From Polydactylus sextarius (Eukaryota > Chordata > Actinopteri > Polynemidae), in contig CM028924.1 in the NCBI GenBank assembly GCA_016801845.1, positions 2,063,501 to 2,127,500 on the forward strand: DNA of 64,000 nucleotides, read 5' to 3'. Positions 24,907 to 64,000 of the stretch are shown here, in pieces. The first letter of the stretch is position 1. Each line of letters starts with the position of its first letter. Both the position numbers and the translations under genes were made by a program. The notes below the pieces were generated by a model that was not told the origin of the DNA, searched no databases, and saw nothing but the letters and a program-made list of their open reading frames with translations.

Positions 24907-26903
24907 TGTCTGTAAAGTCAAGACAAACATATCAATGGACACAACATTAGTAAATATATTCATTGTTTGTTTGAATAACGAGTGACTGAGTACATACGGT
25001 TACTTCCTGAGCTAACATGATGATGTAATCTCAGTGAATTCACATCACGACACAAATTACTAATAAGCTTCAGTTACTTTGTGTCACTTATATTATTATA
25101 GTTTGGAGTCAACGTGGTTTTGTATTTTGTGCTTTTACTGACAATTGAGTTGTGATGATATCATATAATATCTTTCTATGTGTTAAATATTTTTCCTTTA
25201 ATAATTTTTTTTAAATAAATTATGACACAAACTTGATAATGGATCACAGTAGGGTTTAAGCTTAATAATAATAATAGATAGATAATATTCTTTTAATTAC
25301 AATGTTCCTATTGTCGTTTGATCTCTTTTTAATGTCATTCCATTTAGGTTTTTCCCACCACTGGATCGTCACGAGGAATTATTTGGACATTTACACAAAC
25401 CACTAACAAATTGCCTGGCGTGCTCAAGTATGGACAAATCAGTCTCATAACAAATGTCTTGTGAATCAGAGGCGAGGCTCTCTTATTTCATTTTTTTTTC
25501 TGTTTTACTAAAAAAGGAAACACAAAAACATTCCTGACAGAGGCCCCAGCGAGCGGTTGGCAAAACAGGATGAGGGGACTAGTCAGAGTAACAGGTGGAC
25601 AAGTCTTGCATTTAGATGGAGGGTGACGGGGATTTTTGTAGCAGTGGACCATTGCGTGCAAAAAGAGAGCCATTTGGTGCGACCCAAAAAATTCTTAGAA
25701 AAACAGCTCATATCTGAAGAGCAGTGGGAGAGCAGTGGGTGGAAGGAGCTATTTGGGCTGATAGAGCACAGATGAGCTTATGTCATGAAAATTGTATCAT
25801 AATGCACAAAAGAGAGAGACCTTTTAATTTCAGTGTGTGCTCTGAATACCAGCATGACCCATTAACTTCTTTTTCTTCTGTCTTTTGTGAGTCACGTGTC
25901 TGAACTGGTCGAACAGTAAATTATGATGATTTCACTGAGTTCAAACCTGCGTGTTTACTTGGCCAGTACATTTGTCCTGCATAGCCGTAACCCAAATATG
26001 TCAAGCGTGACAATATTAGTCATTTCATTCCAAAAAAAGAATAGTGGGTCATATTCACCCCTCCCCCCACCTCCTCATCTCCACCGTCCTCTTAAATCCA
26101 TGCGTGCACAGAGACACAGACACACACTTTCGCCTGTCGCCCCTCCTCTTCCTTCTCCTTCCTCCCTCTCTCTCTCTCACGCTCTTACAAACACACACAC
26201 ACACACGCACGCAAGCACACACTCAGCATGCTTCATTATACACTTGCCCACACAGCATAGCGTGCTGGAAACAGACTCAATAGATGCCAAGCTCCCGGTC
26301 CCTGCAGGCTCAGTGGCCTTAAAACACTGGAAGCACCTTCTCAAATTAGGTTAATTTGCTTTTGCCACAGCGAAGGCCTCCCAAAAAAAAAATATTGTCT
26401 AGTGGTTCTACAAACAGTTATGATACAGAAATGATAAGGGAGTGTTTTGTCTTATCATTTTTTTTCCAGCTCTCCTAAGTTACTAACCTGACATGGGCTA
26501 TGATAAAGTAATGATTTGATATACTAAAGAATGAGTGATGTAGTATGATTGTACATTAAATATCTTCTTTTTGTCTTTGCCTTGGGGGTATTTGAGTATA
26601 TGTCTAACTTCAGGGAGGGTCAGAAAGAGGAGGGGTAGATTCCCTAGATTTGATTATTGTTTCTGCCTCAATACAATATTTTTTTCCTCTTATATCCTTT
26701 TGTCATGTTCACCAGTTTTTTGGTTTTTTTTTTCTGCCGTGGAAGCAGATAGACAATCAGGGAAGGTAGGCTAGACCAGAGTGGGTGAGTGCAATTTGCA
26801 TCAGAGCAACTGAGTCTGCACGATTTATTGACGGGTCCATAAATAGCACGACATGCATCGCAAATGAAATCACACCAAAGATCTCTGTGTCCCTCTCTCT
26901 CTC

Positions 26904-26911
<8 letters not shown>

Positions 26912-26942
<31 letters not shown>
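26912..26942. repeat. (GT)n microsatellite
   Basis: About 15 GT units after a CT-rich stretch, intergenic upstream of lekr1. Confidence 0.95.
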
Positions 26943-26943
<1 letters not shown>

Positions 26944-27776
26944 AGGCGAGAGAGTGTTCAGACACAGGTTTACTTTGGTCAGCCGGTGACAAATGAGAGC
27001 AATGATATCACATAAAAAAGCAAATAATGTCCTTCTAAAGCCATTTGTTAACAATCTATTACCACAAATGATTGGTTCTGTAAAAAGCCCCTACGGGAAT
27101 GTCTGGCCGTTATTTCACATTACGTCTGAGGCAATGAATTAAATGCACACAACCCAAACAGAGCATGGAGGGTGACTAGTGCGTGCAAGCAGCCAGAGCT
27201 CAGTAAATGTGACTTCAAGGCATCGCCTGCCTACTTTTTAAACATCATTATAGCATGTTTGTGCTTCATTTAAAAAATAAAACTAGTTCAAATATTAAAC
27301 TCAGTAAATTTATTCTTGTCAGCTTTTGTGTATGTGTTTCTGGGAAAGCTTTAAATCATAAATGTGTAAACATACATAAGATCACCTTCCTGTTTCTTAA
27401 TAACGCCCTCTGAAGTTGAAGTCATGTAGCCACAGGAATGTCACTGGCCTGTTCACATCAATCATTGCCTTTCCTGCCATGTGAAGCGTTAGCTGCCAAA
27501 GCATGAAACGAAGAGACCAGTATTAACAACTGAAGTTTCTACCTGTTGAAACTGAATGCGGTTAAGGTGGCTGTGGTGAAGATAAACTGTTGCTCAAAAG
27601 GTTAAAAGGAGAAGCTTTCACATCAGTGGTTGACGGATGAAAAGTATCTGGGTTCACAGTTAAGATGACACGTGTTCCTCTGTCCAGGAAATATTTTTCT
27701 TGATGTGTTAATGAGTGGTGGCAGAAGTCTTCTTCACTAGTAATACCACACTATGAAAGTACTTAGTAATTTATAT

Positions 27777-27791
27777 ATACAGCCTTAGCTG

Positions 27792-27832
<41 letters not shown>

Positions 27833-27844
27833 CCTACCTACCTG

Positions 27845-27887
<43 letters not shown>

Positions 27888-27888
27888 T
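27777..27888. repeat. Compound (TA)n-(CT)n-(TCTA)n microsatellite next to lekr1 promoter
   Basis: A seven-base inverted repeat (ATACAGC, loop CTTA, GCTGTAT at 27777-27794) runs into about 18 TA units (27795-27830), a CTAC spacer, about 12 CT units (27845-27868) and several TCTA units. It lies only about 110 bp from the ETS/X-box promoter cluster of lekr1. Confidence 0.95.
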
Positions 27889-27919
27889 CAATTCTATAGC
27901 ATGCTTTTATTTTGATGGA

Positions 27920-28116
27920 AATACAACTTCCGGTTCTCACCCTGCTTCCGGTCATTGAACGAGCTACGCTGCGTGTCTACGTAACAAAGCTGCGTCGTAG
28001 CCATAGCAACGGCAGTGTGTAACGTTCTCGCCAGGATTTTTTTTTTTTAAATAAGATTTTTATGATTATTTTCGCCTTCACTGCGAAACAGACTGTTGAT
28101 AATAATAATAAAAATC
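27920..28116 (+). promoter_or_regulatory. lekr1: lekr1 promoter and 5' UTR (TATA-less)
   Basis: This short, relatively GC/CpG-rich stretch lies immediately before the first coding ATG. It carries two ETS-type CTTCCGGT sites (27927-27934, 27945-27952), TCTACGTAACA (CRE/C-EBP-like core, 27977-27985), and a perfect RFX X-box at 27997-28010. No TATA box is seen. Spacing suggests transcription starts around 28000-28060 with a short 5' UTR. ETS plus X-box without TATA is the usual layout of housekeeping/ciliary gene promoters. The start site itself is inferred. Confidence 0.65.
27997..28010 (+). promoter_or_regulatory. lekr1: RFX X-box
   Basis: GTAGCCATAGCAAC fits the RFX dimer consensus GTHNYY-AT-RRNAAC at every position, with imperfect inverted half-sites GTAGCC and AGCAAC. 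It sits 107 bp upstream of the lekr1 start codon, the position typical of X-boxes in ciliary genes. Confidence 0.8.
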
Positions 28117-61991
<33,875 letters not shown>

Positions 61992-62369
61992 GTAAGTGTC
62001 CAGAGTATGCAATAACACACACGCACACATGTTGGCTAATGGTATTTGACATATGCTGGGTGAAGAACAGGTCACAGCAGGGCTCAGTTATATGTATAAT
62101 TTCTCTCCACCAATTAAAACCTTCTCTACAAACGCTGCTGGCACTGCCCGAACCAGGAAATGTTCACGTTCCTCATACCAGCGCTGTTAAGTTGAATCAA
62201 CAGGAGATTTGAGTCTTGACTGTATAGAAATTCTATTAGTTCAATCACTTCAAACATTTTGCAGCTTCTGCACATTGTTTATTCCTCATAACACCCGAAA
62301 CCTGCAGACAAATATACTTTCACAGCAGTAAAAACAATCACGACTACAGCACATACTGTACTTTTTTAA

Positions 62370-63292
62370 AGTGACGGTCCAGAGTAACATGAACCAGAGT
62401 CTATTTCACCATGAATACGAGTCAAACTCCTCCTCAAGAGATATTTTATGTTGGTTGAAGTAATATCCAGTTTGACCATCTTTTGTTTTCACAACCAAAT
62501 AGTTAACAATGAAAGTAAATGGGGCAGTCAGCCAAACGTATCTAAACTGTCATTTTTTAACCACTAATAAAGCTCAAAATATCACTTCACTTCAGCAGTA
62601 GCATGAATAGGGTCCCTACACATAAACTGAAGTACTAAGTAAGATACTATAGTAACAAAAGTTGTTGAAGGATGTTCCACATCAGCAGATTCATAATTTT
62701 TCTTGCTCTTTGCAGACACATCGATCTGCTCCTCAGGAAAATGATGAATCTGCTGATCTGGAACATCCTTCATCACCAGTTCTGGGCAGTCAGCCAAACG
62801 TATATAAATTGTCATTTTTTAACCACTAATAAAGCTCAAAATATCACTTCACTTTGACCAGATCAGCAGATTTGTCATTTTCCTGAACAACAGGTTAATG
62901 TGTCTGTGAAGAGCGAGGAAAATGTTGAATCTGCTGATGTGGAACATCCTTCATCACCAGTTGTTATAAAACCAGACGTTGGGTAAGTCTTGTAAAACAG
63001 TGTTTTTAATAAACTCTGGGTTCACTTACTAAGTTATCAGTACTTCAGTTTATGTGTAGGGACCCTATTCATGCTACTGCTGAAGTAAAGTGATATTTTG
63101 AGCTTTATTAGTGGTTAAAAAATGACAATTTAGAAGCATTTGGCTGGCTGCCCTATTTACTCATAGTTTGACTGTTTAAAGACAGTCAAACTCAATATTA
63201 CTTCAACCAACATAAAATATCTCTTGAGGGGGAGTTTGACTCATATTCATGGTGAAATTGACCCTGGGTTAAAATTACTCCGGACCACCACT
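62370..63292. mobile_element. Palindromic TTAA-flanked MITE, copy 3, internally rearranged (lekr1 intron 6)
   Basis: About 923 bp, TTAA on both sides (62366-62369, 63293-63296). It shares both arms with the other two copies but is longer because internal modules are repeated: GGGCAGTCAGCCAAACGTAT occurs at about 62521 and again at about 62785, and GGAACATCCTTCATCACCAG at about 62760 and about 62941. This points to nested insertion or recombination between arms. Non-coding. Confidence 0.85.
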
Positions 63293-63677
63293 TTAAGAGA
63301 TTCTGTAAATTACATGAGTAGAGGTCAACAACACTTCAGCAGCAGCTGTTCAAAGGATCACACAGAGACACATACATATGTTTAGTTTAGAAAAACACAC
63401 CAAGAGCCAATATACTCATAAGCACGAGATTTCATGAGCTGGTCAAGTTTTTCTATCCATTTAATTCCAAAATAGATAAATTATTCCATATTTGGTCATA
63501 ACTTGACACAAGTTTGTTCTGTACTGGGGCTACTTTTTCCAAATGTTTGCATATGTTCCACATTCTGAGTTATAGTGTTAGTGTGTGTGTGTGTTTTTCA
63601 AGCAATGGAAAATGCTTTTAATCTTGTTTTGTTGACGTCATTTGTAATATTCGAAAAATCAGCCACTTCAAAGGTGT

Positions 63678-63686
63678 ACACACACA

Positions 63687-63728
<42 letters not shown>
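63678..63728. repeat. (CA)n microsatellite
   Basis: Interrupted CA run of about 24 units in lekr1 intron 6. Confidence 0.95.
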
Positions 63729-63731
<3 letters not shown>

Positions 63732-64000
63732 CTCCACCTACATACAAAGGGAGTAAATGTTAAATGTTGCTTTTATCTACTAATCAAAGCATTAAAGGAC
63801 TACTTGACCTGACAGACTACAGATGAAGAACTCATTTACTCACTAATGTTTCCTCCTTTTCTCCCTTTAACATCCTCATCAGTCTTTTTTTTCTTGTCTC
63901 CCACATTTTTGGGTCATAAACTTTGTTTTTGACGTTTACAAAGTGCAGTGCTCTGCTTTCCTTTCCTGTCTTTTTCTAATCTTTTTCAAAGCTCTTTCTG

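Larger units (their letters stand above)
61992..64000 (+). other. lekr1: lekr1 intron 6 (partial)
   Basis: It starts with a consensus donor GTAAGT. It contains the third palindromic TTAA MITE (62370-63292) and an interrupted (CA)n at 63678-63728. No acceptor followed by an open coiled-coil frame was found before the window ends. Confidence 0.7.

Overview
This window is vertebrate nuclear DNA, most likely from a ray-finned (teleost, probably percomorph) fish. Supporting signs are GT-AG spliced exons in long AT-rich introns, very dense (CA)n/(GT)n microsatellites, fish-type dispersed repeats, and two protein-coding genes whose neighbourhood matches the vertebrate TIPARP-LEKR1 synteny block (human 3q25). 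There is no prokaryotic or viral coding content. Species cannot be fixed from the sequence alone. Layout, left to right, with both genes on the plus strand: (1) 1-6,150 is the 3' end of tiparp (PARP7), a mono-ADP-ribosyltransferase. The last three coding exons (1615-1929, 3246-3503, 4684-4873) splice in frame into a complete catalytic domain, followed by an AU-rich 3'UTR and a canonical AATAAA at 6116-6121. The upstream exons (zinc finger, WWE domain) lie before the window. (2) 6,150-27,900 is about 21.8 kb of intergenic DNA with microsatellites, an L2-type LINE relic (about 21,340-21,630), a degenerate fish 'GTTAGCTTAGCTTA' repeat, and several non-repetitive islands that could be regulatory. 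(3) 27,920-64,000 is the 5' part of lekr1 (leucine, glutamate and lysine rich 1). It has a compact promoter with a perfect RFX X-box and two ETS-type sites, a four-base first coding exon, and five further exons that stay in frame for 320 codons of mostly coiled coil. The gene runs off the right edge. The most interesting observations are: the X-box in the lekr1 promoter, which predicts that this poorly characterised coiled-coil protein belongs to the RFX/FOXJ1 ciliary programme; three copies of a long palindromic TTAA-flanked MITE, all inside lekr1 introns; a lekr1 splice acceptor embedded in a long pure (GT)n tract, so that the microsatellite touches coding sequence; and a compact Cys/His cluster at the lekr1 N-terminus. 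No tRNA, rRNA, CRISPR or intact transposase gene was recognised. Most other open frames are low-complexity microsatellite translations or shadows.
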